This document shows positions 11,936-20,982 of a stretch of DNA of 64,000 nt, piece by piece. How positions within the stretch are numbered: position 1 is the stretch's first letter; every line of letters begins with the position of its first letter. The stretch covers positions 186,001 through 250,000 of the forward strand of contig NZ_JAMZDE010000008.1 in the NCBI RefSeq assembly GCF_024159085.1, read 5' to 3'. The DNA is from Idiomarina rhizosphaerae (GTDB taxonomy: Bacteria; Pseudomonadota; Gammaproteobacteria; Enterobacterales; Alteromonadaceae). Below the pieces are notes generated by a model. That model was given only the letters and a program-made list of their open reading frames with translations. It was not told where the DNA came from and did no database searches. Position numbers and translations under genes: made by a program.

Positions 11936-12682
11936 ATGCTTTATCTCGCCCCGGAAAACAAACAAAAGCAAAAACCCAGAAAATCTAAGAACATTGACTG
12001 GCCCAAACAATTTGAGACCTTAGAACAGCTGAGCCACTCTCAGGCGCTTAAAAAGTATTATAATCAGGGTATCAGTTCGCCGGATACGCCCATTAATAAA
12101 ACGCCCATGGTTGCCGTCGACTTTGAAACCACGGGCTTAGATCCTGAACAGCATGGCATAGTCAGCATCGCCGCAATACCGATGACCACAGAGCGAATTT
12201 TATTTTCAGAGGCAAAAAGCTGGGTTGTTAAACCACGACGCAGTCTTACGGATGAATCCGTCGTTATACATGGTATTACTCATAGCGAAATTGAACACGC
12301 GCCCGATTTAGAAAGTATTATTGATGAACTACTGGAGCTTGTGGCCGGAAAAGTCTGGGTTGTTCATTACCACGGCATTGAACGCCCTTTCCTGCAACGA
12401 GGGATTAAAGAGCGGCTGCATGAAAACATCCAGTTTCCGCTTATTGATACTATGGAAATTGAAGCTCGATTCCACCGTAAACCATTATCCTTATGGCAAA
12501 AACTACGCGGCAAAAAACCGGAATCCATTCGCCTTGCCGACAGTCGTACCCGCTATAACCTGCCCTTTTACCCGCCGCATAATGCGTTAACTGACGCACT
12601 GGCGTGCGCTGAGCTTTTGCAGGCTCAGATAGCCCATCACTTTGAGCCAGATACCCCTCTTGGTGAGATTTGGCTACCTTGA
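11936..12682 (+). CDS. DEDDh 3'-5' exonuclease, DnaQ-like
   Basis: Predicted exonuclease of the DnaQ superfamily. Seen: motif ExoI as VDFETTG near residue 61, and motif ExoIII as HNALTDA, which supplies the catalytic His and last Asp of the DEDDh type. An N-terminal basic stretch of about 55 residues (KQKPRKSK) precedes the domain and could bind nucleic acid. It follows the DUF294 gene by 3 nt and is surely co-transcribed. This protein is the partner exonuclease seen beside DUF294 genes rather than the replicative epsilon subunit, since it lacks replication neighbours. Substrate unknown. Confidence 0.86.
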   Translation: MLYLAPENKQKQKPRKSKNIDWPKQFETLEQLSHSQALKKYYNQGISSPDTPINKTPMVAVDFETTGLDPEQHGIVSIAAIPMTTERILFSEAKSWVVKPRRSLTDESVVIHGITHSEIEHAPDLESIIDELLELVAGKVWVVHYHGIERPFLQRGIKERLHENIQFPLIDTMEIEARFHRKPLSLWQKLRGKKPESIRLADSRTRYNLPFYPPHNALTDALACAELLQAQIAHHFEPDTPLGEIWLP

Positions 12683-12777
12683 TCTACTCGTTGTGAGGTA
12701 CACCTTGAAGGTGAGCGATTGTCGTGCCGATGACAAATATAATATTCAATTTCGGCTTAGGCGAATTGAGGGCAAAT

Positions 12778-14769
12778 ATGAACTGGTTAGGCAATTTATC
12801 AATGCGCAACAAACTACTGTTGTTGGTGCTTCCCCCGTTATTTATGATGATGTTTCTTGCGATAACGAACTTGGTTTCTACATATCAGCGTTACTCAGAA
12901 GCACACCATATTGAATTATTAACTGATTTAACCGTTGCCAGTGCTCCTGTCGTTGGAGCCTTACAACGTGAGCGCGGCCTTTCGGCACTGACTATGGCCT
13001 CTGGCTTCAGTCAGAATAATGTAGACAATTTACAGCGGCAGCGCGATGAGCTGGATCAATCTATTAACCAGTTTTTAACTAAAACACAAAATATTGCAGC
13101 TGAAATACCACTTTCAAGGAAAATTCAGCAAAAAATTGAAGCTGTGCAAAACAATAAACTGGATGAGTGGCGCGGCAAAATAGACAGCCGCCAAATGGAT
13201 CGCCAGCAAATGGTAAACCTTTATACTCAGGCAATAAGCACACTGCTTAGTATTGTCGATGATGTCACTGCTGAGTCCTCAAATTCCCAAATTACGCGGG
13301 AACTTAGCACCTATTCTTTAATGGCAAATACAGCAGAAGCCGCAGGTAAGGAGCGCGCATCTGTCGCTGCTTATTTAGCCTCCGGAAATGCCAATACGAA
13401 AGAACTGGCTAAATTGCAAAGTCTGTCCGGACAACAGCATGCGCTGCTGGATAACGCCTTCTATGCCGCGAATAAGTCATTAAAACCGCTAATAGAAGAA
13501 CTTATAAATTCGTCAGAGCTGGCTAAAGTAACAGCCACACGTGAACAACTTCTGGAAAGCGATGTTTTTTCTCAACTGAGCGGTATGGAATGGTTCCAGC
13601 TCAGTACGCAGTATATCGCCAGAATAAATAAAGCAAACCAAGCTGTTCTCGAAGTCGTTAGTGAATCTTCTATGGCAACAGCAAGCGATACATTGAGCCA
13701 GCTGTGGCTGTTAGTTATTCTTATTTCTGCGTTTATTCTGGCAATTGTCGTACTCACCTTCTTTATTCTGAAAGGAATATACAGCCAGGTAAAAGAACTA
13801 CTCGAGGGTATAGACTTTGTAATGAAAAACAAAGATTTACGCCGGAAAGTGTCAAGTACAACAACGGATGAACTGGGGAATATTGGTTCGGCTTTTAACC
13901 AGTTGCTGGAGAAGTTTAACGCTTCTTTGAATAAAATTGATCAAATGAGTGTTCAGCTAGCCACGGCAACCGAAGAAACAAGCTCTACGGCTTCGCAAAA
14001 CTCGGAACAAATAACCCGTCAGCAAAAACAAACGGAACAGGTCGCTACTGCCACTGAAGAAATGAGCGCAACCGCATCAGAAATTAGCGAGAATATTCAG
14101 CGCGTTGCGGATGCTGCCGATAGTTCCATCAACAGCAAAAACAAAGGTGAAGCCGCTGTTCGCGAAAGTATTAACAGTGTCAGAGCGCTGGCATCTGCGA
14201 TAGGAAATGTCGGCGAAGTAATTAGTCAATTGCAGGAACGCAGCGTTAACATTAATCGCGTTATTGACGTTATTCAAAATGTCGCCGACCAGACTAACTT
14301 ATTAGCTCTAAATGCTGCAATAGAAGCCGCTCGCGCAGGTGAACATGGTCGAGGTTTTTCGGTCGTAGCCGACGAGGTGCGCAAATTAGCAAGCCAGACT
14401 CACAATTCAACCAATGAAATATCCGAAATGCTGACCGGTTTTCAGCAGCTATCAGATGCCGCTTATAAAGATGTGAATGAAAGTAAATCTATAGCCACAG
14501 CAACAGAGGAACAAGCCAGAGAGCTAGAGCAGGCTTTTGCAATCATATCTGAGGATATAAATAGTATCTCCGAAATGTCGACTCAAATAGCGACCGCATC
14601 CGAAGAGCAAGTTGCTGTAGCAAAAGATATTGCCAACAATATGGAGTCAGTTAATGAAGCATCGCTTCTTATTCTGACAGGTTCTCAGGAAATTAAGAGC
14701 GTAACCGAGGAACAGGCTAAATCCGCCAGGGAATTACAAGATTTAGCTATGGAGTTCAAAACCGCTTAA
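12778..14769 (+). CDS. Methyl-accepting chemotaxis protein with NIT sensor
   Basis: Transmembrane chemoreceptor of about 663 residues. Seen: N-terminal membrane helix ([15 protein letters not shown]), a periplasmic helical domain beginning [19 protein letters not shown], which matches the nitrate/nitrite-sensing NIT family, a second membrane helix ([21 protein letters not shown]), a HAMP region, and a long coiled-coil signalling domain with the hairpin [21 protein letters not shown] that contacts CheA and CheW. There is no C-terminal pentapeptide for CheR docking. The ATG at 12778 is chosen because GAGGG lies just before it; an in-frame ATG at 12724 is less likely. NIT suggests nitrate or nitrite as ligand, but the domain family is broad. 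Confidence 0.93.
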   Translation: MNWLGNLSMRNKLLLLVLPPLFMMMFLAITNLVSTYQRYSEAHHIELLTDLTVASAPVVGALQRERGLSALTMASGFSQNNVDNLQRQRDELDQSINQFLTKTQNIAAEIPLSRKIQQKIEAVQNNKLDEWRGKIDSRQMDRQQMVNLYTQAISTLLSIVDDVTAESSNSQITRELSTYSLMANTAEAAGKERASVAAYLASGNANTKELAKLQSLSGQQHALLDNAFYAANKSLKPLIEELINSSELAKVTATREQLLESDVFSQLSGMEWFQLSTQYIARINKANQAVLEVVSESSMATASDTLSQLWLLVILISAFILAIVVLTFFILKGIYSQVKELLEGIDFVMKNKDLRRKVSSTTTDELGNIGSAFNQLLEKFNASLNKIDQMSVQLATATEETSSTASQNSEQITRQQKQTEQVATATEEMSATASEISENIQRVADAADSSINSKNKGEAAVRESINSVRALASAIGNVGEVISQLQERSVNINRVIDVIQNVADQTNLLALNAAIEAARAGEHGRGFSVVADEVRKLASQTHNSTNEISEMLTGFQQLSDAAYKDVNESKSIATATEEQARELEQAFAIISEDINSISEMSTQIATASEEQVAVAKDIANNMESVNEASLLILTGSQEIKSVTEEQAKSARELQDLAMEFKTA

Positions 14770-14789
14770 TTACAAGCTTAGCGACTATA

Positions 14790-14825
14790 AGGCCTGACTT
14801 TCATATTGTCGGGTCTTCTTTTTCT
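14790..14825 (+). terminator. Rho-independent terminator of the chemoreceptor gene
   Basis: A 9-bp stem (AGGCCTGAC with GTCGGGTCT, two G-U pairs) with a 9-nt loop is followed by TCTTTTTCTG. It starts 20 bp after the chemoreceptor stop codon. Confidence 0.75.
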
Positions 14826-14998
14826 GTTTCATAGCGCAACCGCAAGCACATGCGAATAGCTTTTCCGTTTCACTCTATGCGTGTGAAGTTAAGTAAAATG
14901 TCTGGACTCTGGAGCTAATTAATACCACCCTTCCCCTCTTAGTTTCAGGAAAAACCGTATCAGAAATTGGTTTAAAAAAAGCAAAAAAGGTAACAACA

Positions 14999-15613
14999 AT
15001 GAAAATCAGGCTTTCCATTCTTACTTTACTTTTAGGAACGGCATTATCTCATACCTCGGTCGCTCAGGATCAAGTTATTAAACCCGCGCCAATGGTTTCA
15101 ACTCAGGCTCAGGCTGAGTTTTTTGCTGCTATAAACAAGCATTGCGGTAACTCTTATGCAGGCGAGGTAACAGTCGATACGCCAAAGTCAGAAGGGTTCG
15201 AAGGGGATTTGGTGATGCACGTTCGTAAGTGTGGTGAGCAGCGAATAGAAATTCCTTTTCATGTTGGAGACAACCACTCGCGTACCTGGATATTAACGCA
15301 AACAGGCTCAGGTATTAGCCTAAAACACGATCATCGTAAACCTGATGGCAATTATGATCCATTAACTATGTATGGCGGGCATACGACTGACAAGGGCTAT
15401 GCAACTGCACAATCCTTTCCTGTCGATGCCTATTCTAAAGAGCTATTTATTGAACTTGGCGTCCCACAGTCAAATACAAACACCTGGCAAATGTACATTC
15501 ACGACAAAACCTTTACGTATCGTTTGGTCAGAGAAGGCCGCGAGTTTCGGGTGGACTTTGACTTAACGGAGCCGGTTGAAACACCAGCTACTCCATGGGG
15601 ATACGCGGATTAA
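14999..15613 (+). CDS. Secreted protein of unknown function
   Basis: I do not recognise a named family. The 204-residue product has a signal peptide (about 1-22, ending TSVAQ) and is probably periplasmic. The mature chain contains two cysteines about 30 residues apart (KHCGNSY and VRKCGEQ), which could form a disulfide, a His-rich segment (LKHDHRKPDG), and a TMYGGHTTD segment. It reads as a compact beta-rich domain. It stands alone between a terminated chemoreceptor gene and the 3' end of the prp operon, with an AAAAAGGT ribosome site before the ATG. No enzymatic motif can be assigned. Confidence 0.7.
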   Translation: MKIRLSILTLLLGTALSHTSVAQDQVIKPAPMVSTQAQAEFFAAINKHCGNSYAGEVTVDTPKSEGFEGDLVMHVRKCGEQRIEIPFHVGDNHSRTWILTQTGSGISLKHDHRKPDGNYDPLTMYGGHTTDKGYATAQSFPVDAYSKELFIELGVPQSNTNTWQMYIHDKTFTYRLVREGREFRVDFDLTEPVETPATPWGYAD

Positions 15614-15629
15614 GGTTTACCGAGTAAAA

Positions 15630-15884
15630 CTAATTAATATCGCTCCAGTGCGTATTTTTATTACTTTTTTCTTCCTTTTCCATTAGCACCAGAGTGAGAT
15701 AAATTTTGGTGGGCAGCGACAGAATAACACCAACAGCATTCATCGCTGCCCCCAAAATATAGCCACGAAAATCAATATCATCGTTGCCAATAGTCACAAC
15801 CAGCACCACATGACCTAATAAAATCAGGGTAATGCCGGTAATCATGGCAACTTTAAGTAACTTGACTTGCGTGGCTTGTTCCAT
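15630..15884 (-). CDS. Small two-helix membrane protein
   Basis: Predicted 84-residue inner-membrane protein with two hydrophobic helices (about 10-32 and 42-68) and a charged tail (MEKEEKSNKN). No family recognised. Its ATG directly abuts the prpF stop codon with no intervening base, so it is translated as the last gene of the methylcitrate operon. Translational coupling is likely. A transport or membrane-anchoring role linked to propionate is only a guess from position. Confidence 0.65.
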   Translation of the reverse strand: MEQATQVKLLKVAMITGITLILLGHVVLVVTIGNDDIDFRGYILGAAMNAVGVILSLPTKIYLTLVLMEKEEKSNKNTHWSDIN

Positions 15885-17063
15885 TTAAAGAACATCCCCC
15901 GGAATACGCACCTGCCCTTCCATTAACACCCGGGCACTGCGACTCATAATGGCTTTAATGGCTGTCCATTGACCATTCACCTGTTTGCATTCAGCGCCTA
16001 CCTGCAAGGTACCTGAAGGATGACCGAAATTCACCATGGTACGGTCTTTACCGCCCGCCGCTAAATTAACGGTTGTACCTGGAATAGCCGCAGCGGTGCC
16101 GATAGCAACAGCAGCGGTTCCCATCATGGCGTGATGCAGTTTTCCCATCGACATAGCTCTTACCAGCAAGTCAATGTCGTTAGCCTTAATGACTTTGCCA
16201 CTGGATGCGGTGTAGTCTTTTGGCGGTGCAACAAAAGCAACTTTCGGAGTGTGCTGACGGTTAGCCGCTTCGGCAACCTCATCAATCAAACCCATCTTCA
16301 CCGCACCATAGGCTCGGATCGTTTCAAAGCGCTCCAGCGCTTCCGGACTGCCGTTAATGACTTCCTGCAGCTCAGTGCCGTCGTATCCAATTTCTTCCGC
16401 ATTAAGAAAAATGGTCGGGATGCCCGCATTAATCATCGTGGCTTTTAATGTACCAATGCCCGGAACCTCTAAATCATCAATAAGGTTACCGGTAGGAAAC
16501 ATTGATTCACCGTCGGCAGATGGGTCCATAAACTCCACCGGCACTTCAGCCGCCGGGAAGGTCACACCATCCAGAATAAAGTCACCGGTTTCCTGCACTT
16601 CACCATTGACCATAGGCACTTTATTGACAATGGTTTTACCAATATTGGCTTGCCAGATACGGACTTCGCACACACCGTTATCAGGTATACGCTCTGCGTC
16701 AACCAAGCCATTAGCAATAGCAAATGGTCCTACTGCCGAGGATAAATTTCCGCAGTTTCCGCTCCAGTCGACAAAAGGCTTATCGATAGACACCTGACCA
16801 AAAAGATAATCGACATCGTGCTCTGGTTGAGTACTTTTCGACACAATAACCGTTTTGCTGGTGCTTGAAGTAGCACCTCCCATACCGTCAGTGTGCTTAG
16901 CATAAGGATCCGGGCTGCCGATTACGCGCATCAGCATCGCATCACGCACGGCCCCCGGTTGTTGCGCCGGTTCGGGTAAATCCTGCAGTCGAAAGAAGAC
17001 CCCTTTCGAGGTCCCTCCACGCATATAAGTGGCGGGAATTTTGATTTGTGGTTTCTGTTTCAT
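15885..17063 (-). CDS. prpF: 2-methylaconitate cis-trans isomerase PrpF
   Basis: PrpF isomerises the 2-methylaconitate made by AcnD so that the ordinary aconitase can hydrate it, completing the AcnD route of the methylcitrate cycle. Seen: 392 residues, the family length; the N-terminal TYMRGGTSKGVFF signature; conserved GNCGNLSSAVGPFA, which carries the active-site cysteine in the diaminopimelate-epimerase-like fold; and a C-terminal NFGHPSGT segment. It lies 12 nt after acnD on the same strand. Pairing of acnD with prpF is diagnostic, because the isomerase is needed only with AcnD and not with PrpD. Confidence 0.96.
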   Translation of the reverse strand: MKQKPQIKIPATYMRGGTSKGVFFRLQDLPEPAQQPGAVRDAMLMRVIGSPDPYAKHTDGMGGATSSTSKTVIVSKSTQPEHDVDYLFGQVSIDKPFVDWSGNCGNLSSAVGPFAIANGLVDAERIPDNGVCEVRIWQANIGKTIVNKVPMVNGEVQETGDFILDGVTFPAAEVPVEFMDPSADGESMFPTGNLIDDLEVPGIGTLKATMINAGIPTIFLNAEEIGYDGTELQEVINGSPEALERFETIRAYGAVKMGLIDEVAEAANRQHTPKVAFVAPPKDYTASSGKVIKANDIDLLVRAMSMGKLHHAMMGTAAVAIGTAAAIPGTTVNLAAGGKDRTMVNFGHPSGTLQVGAECKQVNGQWTAIKAIMSRSARVLMEGQVRIPGDVL

Positions 17064-17075
17064 TATGAGAACTCC

Positions 17076-19670
17076 TTAGCTTGCTTCTGCTTCTAAAAAG
17101 TCCTGAGCAAAGCGCTGCAACACACCGCCAGCCTCATAAATCGACACTTCTTCTTTGGTGTCTAAGCGGCACTGTACCGGAACTTCTTCACTGTCACCAT
17201 TGGCACGATGAATAACCAATGTCAGTCTTGCACCAGCTTCAGGCGTACCTTTCACATCAAAGGTTTCAGTGCCGTCAATATTCAGCGTTTTACGTGTGGT
17301 ACCTTCTTCAAACTGCAGCGGCAGTACGCCCATACCAATCAGGTTGGTACGGTGAATGCGCTCAAAACCTTCAGCAACAATGACTTCAACGCCGGCTAAA
17401 CGTACGCCTTTTGCCGCCCAGTCGCGAGACGAGCCCTGACCATAGTCAGCACCGGCCACAATAATCAACGGCTGCTTGTTTTCCATATAGTGTTCAATGG
17501 CTTCCCACATGCGCACGGTTTTACCTTCAGGTTCAATGCGTGCCAGCGAGCCCTGAATCACTTTACCGTCCTCGCCTTTCACCATTTCATTAAACAGTTT
17601 CGGGTTAGCAAAGGTCGCGCGTTGCGCAGTTAAATGGTCACCACGGTGCGTTGCGTAAGAGTTAAAGTCCTCTTCCGGCACGCCCATTTTCGCCAGGTAC
17701 TCACCCGCTGCACTGTCAGCCATAATGGCGTTTGACGGTGATAAATGGTCGGTGGTGATATTGTCGCCCAGTACGGCTAACGGACGCATGCCCTTCATGG
17801 TACGTTCTGCGGCTAGTGCGCCTTCCCAGTATGGCGGACGACGAATATAAGTGGTTTGCGGGCGCCAGTCATACAGCGGATTATTTTTCTCGCCATAATC
17901 AACTGACAGATCAAACATTGGGTCATAAACCTTACGGAATTGCTCAGGTTTAACGCTCTGTTTCACAATTGCATCAATTTCTTCATCGCTTGGCCAAATG
18001 TCTTTCAGCGTTACCGGGTTACCGTCAGGGTCAATTCCCAGCACGTCTTTCTCAATATCAAAACGAATAGTACCCGCTATGGCGTAAGCTACAACCAATG
18101 GCGGCGAAGCCAGAAACGCCTGCTTAGCATAGGGGTGAATGCGGCCATCAAAGTTACGGTTACCAGACAACACCGCCGTGGAGAACAGGTCACGGTCAAT
18201 GATCTCCTGCTGTATTTTCGGGTCTAACGAACCACTCATGCCGTTACAGGTAGTACAGGCAAAAGCTACTACGCCAAAGCCTAAATCTTCCAGTTCAGGC
18301 AACAGTTCAGCTTCTTCCAGATACATTTTGACCGTTTTTGAACCCGGAGCCAGCGATGATTTTACCCACGGCTTACGGGTTAACCCCAGTTTGTTCGCGT
18401 TACGGGCAATGAGGCCAGCGGCAATCATATTGCGTGGGTTACTGGTATTAGTACAGCTGGTAATAGCCGCAATAATCACCGCGCCGTCAGGCATTTTGCC
18501 TTCTTCCGGATTCTCGATGTGCTTAGCTACACCACGCTCAGACAGTTCCGATGCCGGTAACAACGAATGCGGGTTCGATGGCCCGGCCAGGTTACGCTTA
18601 ACTTTTGATAAATCGAACTTAAGTACCCGACCATATTCAGCCGACTTCAGGCTGTCAGCCCACAATCCGGTTTCTTTGGCAAAGTGCTCAACCAGTTCAA
18701 CCTGGTCATCGTCACGACCGGTCAGTTTTAGATAATCGATAGTTTGATCATCGATATAGAACATGGCCGCAGTCGCGCCGTATTCCGGAGTCATATTTGA
18801 GATGGTTGCACGGTCGCCTACCGTTAAGGCTTCTGCGCCTTCCCCATAAAACTCCAGATAGGCCCCAACAACACGTTCTTTACGCAAGAATTCAGTCATT
18901 TCCAAAACTAAATCCGTACTGGTAATACCCGGTTGAAGCTTACCGCTAAGCTCAACGCCAATAATATCAGGTAGGCGCATATAAGATGCACGCCCCAGCA
19001 TAACGCTTTCTGCTTCCAGGCCACCTACGCCCACAGAGATAACGCCTAAGGCATCAACCATTGGCGTATGGCTGTCAGTTCCCACACAGGTATCAACAAA
19101 GGCTACGTTGTCGCGCACCTGCACGACCGGCGACATTTTCTCCAGGTTGATCTGGTGCATGATGCCGTTACCTGGAGGAATCACATCAACGTTTTTAAAC
19201 GCGGTTTTGGTCCAGTTAATAAAGTGAAAACGATCGTCGTTACGACGGTCTTCTATCGCCCGGTTCTTCTCGAAAGCGTCTTTATCAAAACCCGCGTGCT
19301 CAACGGCCAGTGAGTGGTCAACAATCAACTGGGTTGGTACCACAGGGTTCACTTTCGCGGGGTCCCCGCCTTTTTCAGCAATGGCGTCACGCAATCCGGC
19401 TAAATCCACTAAGGCTGTCTGACCTAAAATATCATGACAGACAACGCGTGCCGGAAACCATGGGAAATCGTGTTCTTTTTTGCGGTAAATCAACTGTTCT
19501 AACGATTGCGTCAGAATATCCGCCGGGCAGCGACGGACTAAGTTTTCAGCTAATACACGGGAAGTATAAGGCAGGCGCGCATAGGCACCCGGTTCAATCG
19601 CATCTACAGCGGCTTGAGTATCAAAATACTCGAGCGTAGTACCAGCGAGTTTTTTACGGTATGAAGTCAT
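17076..19670 (-). CDS. acnD: 2-methylcitrate dehydratase AcnD (Fe-S dependent)
   Basis: Aconitase-family [4Fe-4S] enzyme that dehydrates 2-methylcitrate to 2-methylaconitate in propionyl-CoA breakdown. Seen: 864 residues; cluster ligands C406 (SCTNTSNP) and C472/C475 (ACTTCNGMSG); the substrate-binding GTDSHTPM near 198; the GQGSSRDWAAKG swivelling-domain motif near the C-terminus. The downstream prpF identifies it as AcnD rather than AcnA. A terminator-like hairpin sits in the 83-bp gap before this gene, so acnD and prpF may be made at a lower level than prpB and prpC. No strong ribosome site precedes the ATG. Confidence 0.96.
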   Translation of the reverse strand: MTSYRKKLAGTTLEYFDTQAAVDAIEPGAYARLPYTSRVLAENLVRRCPADILTQSLEQLIYRKKEHDFPWFPARVVCHDILGQTALVDLAGLRDAIAEKGGDPAKVNPVVPTQLIVDHSLAVEHAGFDKDAFEKNRAIEDRRNDDRFHFINWTKTAFKNVDVIPPGNGIMHQINLEKMSPVVQVRDNVAFVDTCVGTDSHTPMVDALGVISVGVGGLEAESVMLGRASYMRLPDIIGVELSGKLQPGITSTDLVLEMTEFLRKERVVGAYLEFYGEGAEALTVGDRATISNMTPEYGATAAMFYIDDQTIDYLKLTGRDDDQVELVEHFAKETGLWADSLKSAEYGRVLKFDLSKVKRNLAGPSNPHSLLPASELSERGVAKHIENPEEGKMPDGAVIIAAITSCTNTSNPRNMIAAGLIARNANKLGLTRKPWVKSSLAPGSKTVKMYLEEAELLPELEDLGFGVVAFACTTCNGMSGSLDPKIQQEIIDRDLFSTAVLSGNRNFDGRIHPYAKQAFLASPPLVVAYAIAGTIRFDIEKDVLGIDPDGNPVTLKDIWPSDEEIDAIVKQSVKPEQFRKVYDPMFDLSVDYGEKNNPLYDWRPQTTYIRRPPYWEGALAAERTMKGMRPLAVLGDNITTDHLSPSNAIMADSAAGEYLAKMGVPEEDFNSYATHRGDHLTAQRATFANPKLFNEMVKGEDGKVIQGSLARIEPEGKTVRMWEAIEHYMENKQPLIIVAGADYGQGSSRDWAAKGVRLAGVEVIVAEGFERIHRTNLIGMGVLPLQFEEGTTRKTLNIDGTETFDVKGTPEAGARLTLVIHRANGDSEEVPVQCRLDTKEEVSIYEAGGVLQRFAQDFLEAEAS

Positions 19671-19699
19671 GAGTTACCACTTATCGTCATCGTTAAACG

Positions 19700-19727
19700 A
19701 AAAAAGGAGCAGTAGATGACTGCTCCT
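19700..19727 (-). terminator. Terminator-like hairpin inside the prp operon
   Basis: A perfect 9-bp stem (AGGAGCAGT with its complement, 5-nt loop) followed on the minus strand by TTTTTT sits between prpC and acnD. It has all features of an intrinsic terminator, yet the downstream genes have little room for a promoter of their own (30 bp). Partial termination is the likely meaning. Confidence 0.7.
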
Positions 19728-19753
19728 GTACTATTTATCAGTCGAAGAACAGA

Positions 19754-20878
19754 TTAACGCTCTTCTAAAGCCGGAACTTTACGCGGCTCTGGACCAGTAT
19801 AATCGGCACTTGGGCGGATAATACGGTTGTTTGCACGCTGCTCTTTGACATGAGCAGTCCAGCCGGTAACACGCGACATCACAAAAATTGGCGTGAACAA
19901 TTTAGTTGGAATGCCCATGTAGTGATAAGCCGAGGCATGGAAGAAGTCAGCATTCGGGAAGAGTTTCTTCTCGTCCCACATGACTTTTTCACAACGTACC
20001 GAAACGTCGTACAAGCGGCTGTCGCCAACTTCTTCAGACAACTTCTTAGACCAGGCTTTAATCACATCATTACGTGGATCGAAGTCACGGTAAATGGCAT
20101 GACCAAAGCCCATGATTTTCTCTTTGCGTTCCAGCATGCCTTTCAGCTTCTGTTCCGCATCGTCAGCGTCTTTCATGCCTTCAATCAGCTCCATTGCCGC
20201 TTCGTTTGCACCACCATGAAGTGGGCCGCGTAATGAACCAATGGCACCGGTCACACAAGAGTGAATGTCGGATAGTGTTGATGCACAAACACGAGCCGTA
20301 AAGGTTGATGCGTTGAACTCATGCTCAGCATACAAAATTAACGAAGTATTCATTACTGCCGCATGCAGCTCTGAAGGTGCTTTGTCGTGTAACAGGCGCA
20401 GAAAGTGTGCACCAATAGACTCTTCTTCAGAATCGGTATCAATACGAACACCGTCGTGAGTAAAACGGTACCAATACAGTACGATACCCGGGAAAGTCGC
20501 CAACATGCGTTCGATATGGTCATCGGCTTCATCAAAGCTTTCTTCTGTTTCCAAATTACCCAGCATAGAACAACCGGTACGCATAACGTCCATTGGATGC
20601 GCTGACTTTGGAATACGCTCAAGCACGTCTTTAACTTCCTGAGGTAAGGTGCGTAGTGACTTCAAACGCTTTTTGTAGTCTGTAAGCTGTTGCTTATTCG
20701 GTAACTCACCTTTAGCTAAAAGGTAAGCTACTTCTTCAAAACTGACTTTTTCCGCCAGTTCAGAAATGTCATACCCACGGTAGGTTAAACCTGAACCACT
20801 TTTACCAACAGTACATAGTGCCGTTTCGCCGGCTGACTGTCCGCGCAAACCTGCGCCGCTTAGTTTCTTCTCTGCCAT
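19754..20878 (-). CDS. prpC: 2-methylcitrate synthase PrpC
   Basis: Condenses propionyl-CoA with oxaloacetate to give 2-methylcitrate, the first step of the cycle. Seen: 374 residues, the short citrate-synthase length of the Si-type prokaryotic PrpC group; active-site His in GPLHGGANE and in GFGHAIYRDFDPR; the early GLTYRGYDI motif typical of 2-methylcitrate synthases. It lies 100 bp downstream of prpB, a gap filled by a REP pair. A GAAGGGAAC ribosome site precedes the ATG. Citrate synthase GltA is excluded by length and context. Confidence 0.96.
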   Translation of the reverse strand: MAEKKLSGAGLRGQSAGETALCTVGKSGSGLTYRGYDISELAEKVSFEEVAYLLAKGELPNKQQLTDYKKRLKSLRTLPQEVKDVLERIPKSAHPMDVMRTGCSMLGNLETEESFDEADDHIERMLATFPGIVLYWYRFTHDGVRIDTDSEEESIGAHFLRLLHDKAPSELHAAVMNTSLILYAEHEFNASTFTARVCASTLSDIHSCVTGAIGSLRGPLHGGANEAAMELIEGMKDADDAEQKLKGMLERKEKIMGFGHAIYRDFDPRNDVIKAWSKKLSEEVGDSRLYDVSVRCEKVMWDEKKLFPNADFFHASAYHYMGIPTKLFTPIFVMSRVTGWTAHVKEQRANNRIIRPSADYTGPEPRKVPALEER

Positions 20879-20926
20879 AATGTTGTTCCCTTCTTGATTT
20901 CTTGTATTTGATATCTGCCATCGCTC

Positions 20927-20982
20927 GTAGCCTGACGTTTACGTCAGGAACGATATCTCACCTGACATAAATGTCAGGCTAC
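20927..20982. repeat. Inverted pair of GTAG-headed REP elements (BIME-like)
   Basis: Two 22-nt units lie head-out and opposed. Plus strand 20927-20948 is GTAG followed by the palindrome CCTGACGT-TT-ACGTCAGG; minus strand 20982-20961 is GTAG followed by CCTGACAT-TT-ATGTCAGG. A GTAG tetranucleotide followed by a short palindrome is the hallmark of REP elements mobilised by RAYT (TnpA-REP) tyrosine transposases. The prpB stop codon TAG lies within the GTAG of the minus-strand unit. No RAYT gene is in this window. Confidence 0.8.

Noticed and set aside
11936-12682. dnaQ, the replicative epsilon subunit
   Set aside because: Motifs fit DEDDh exonucleases, but the DUF294 neighbour and basic N-terminus point to the DUF294-linked paralogue.
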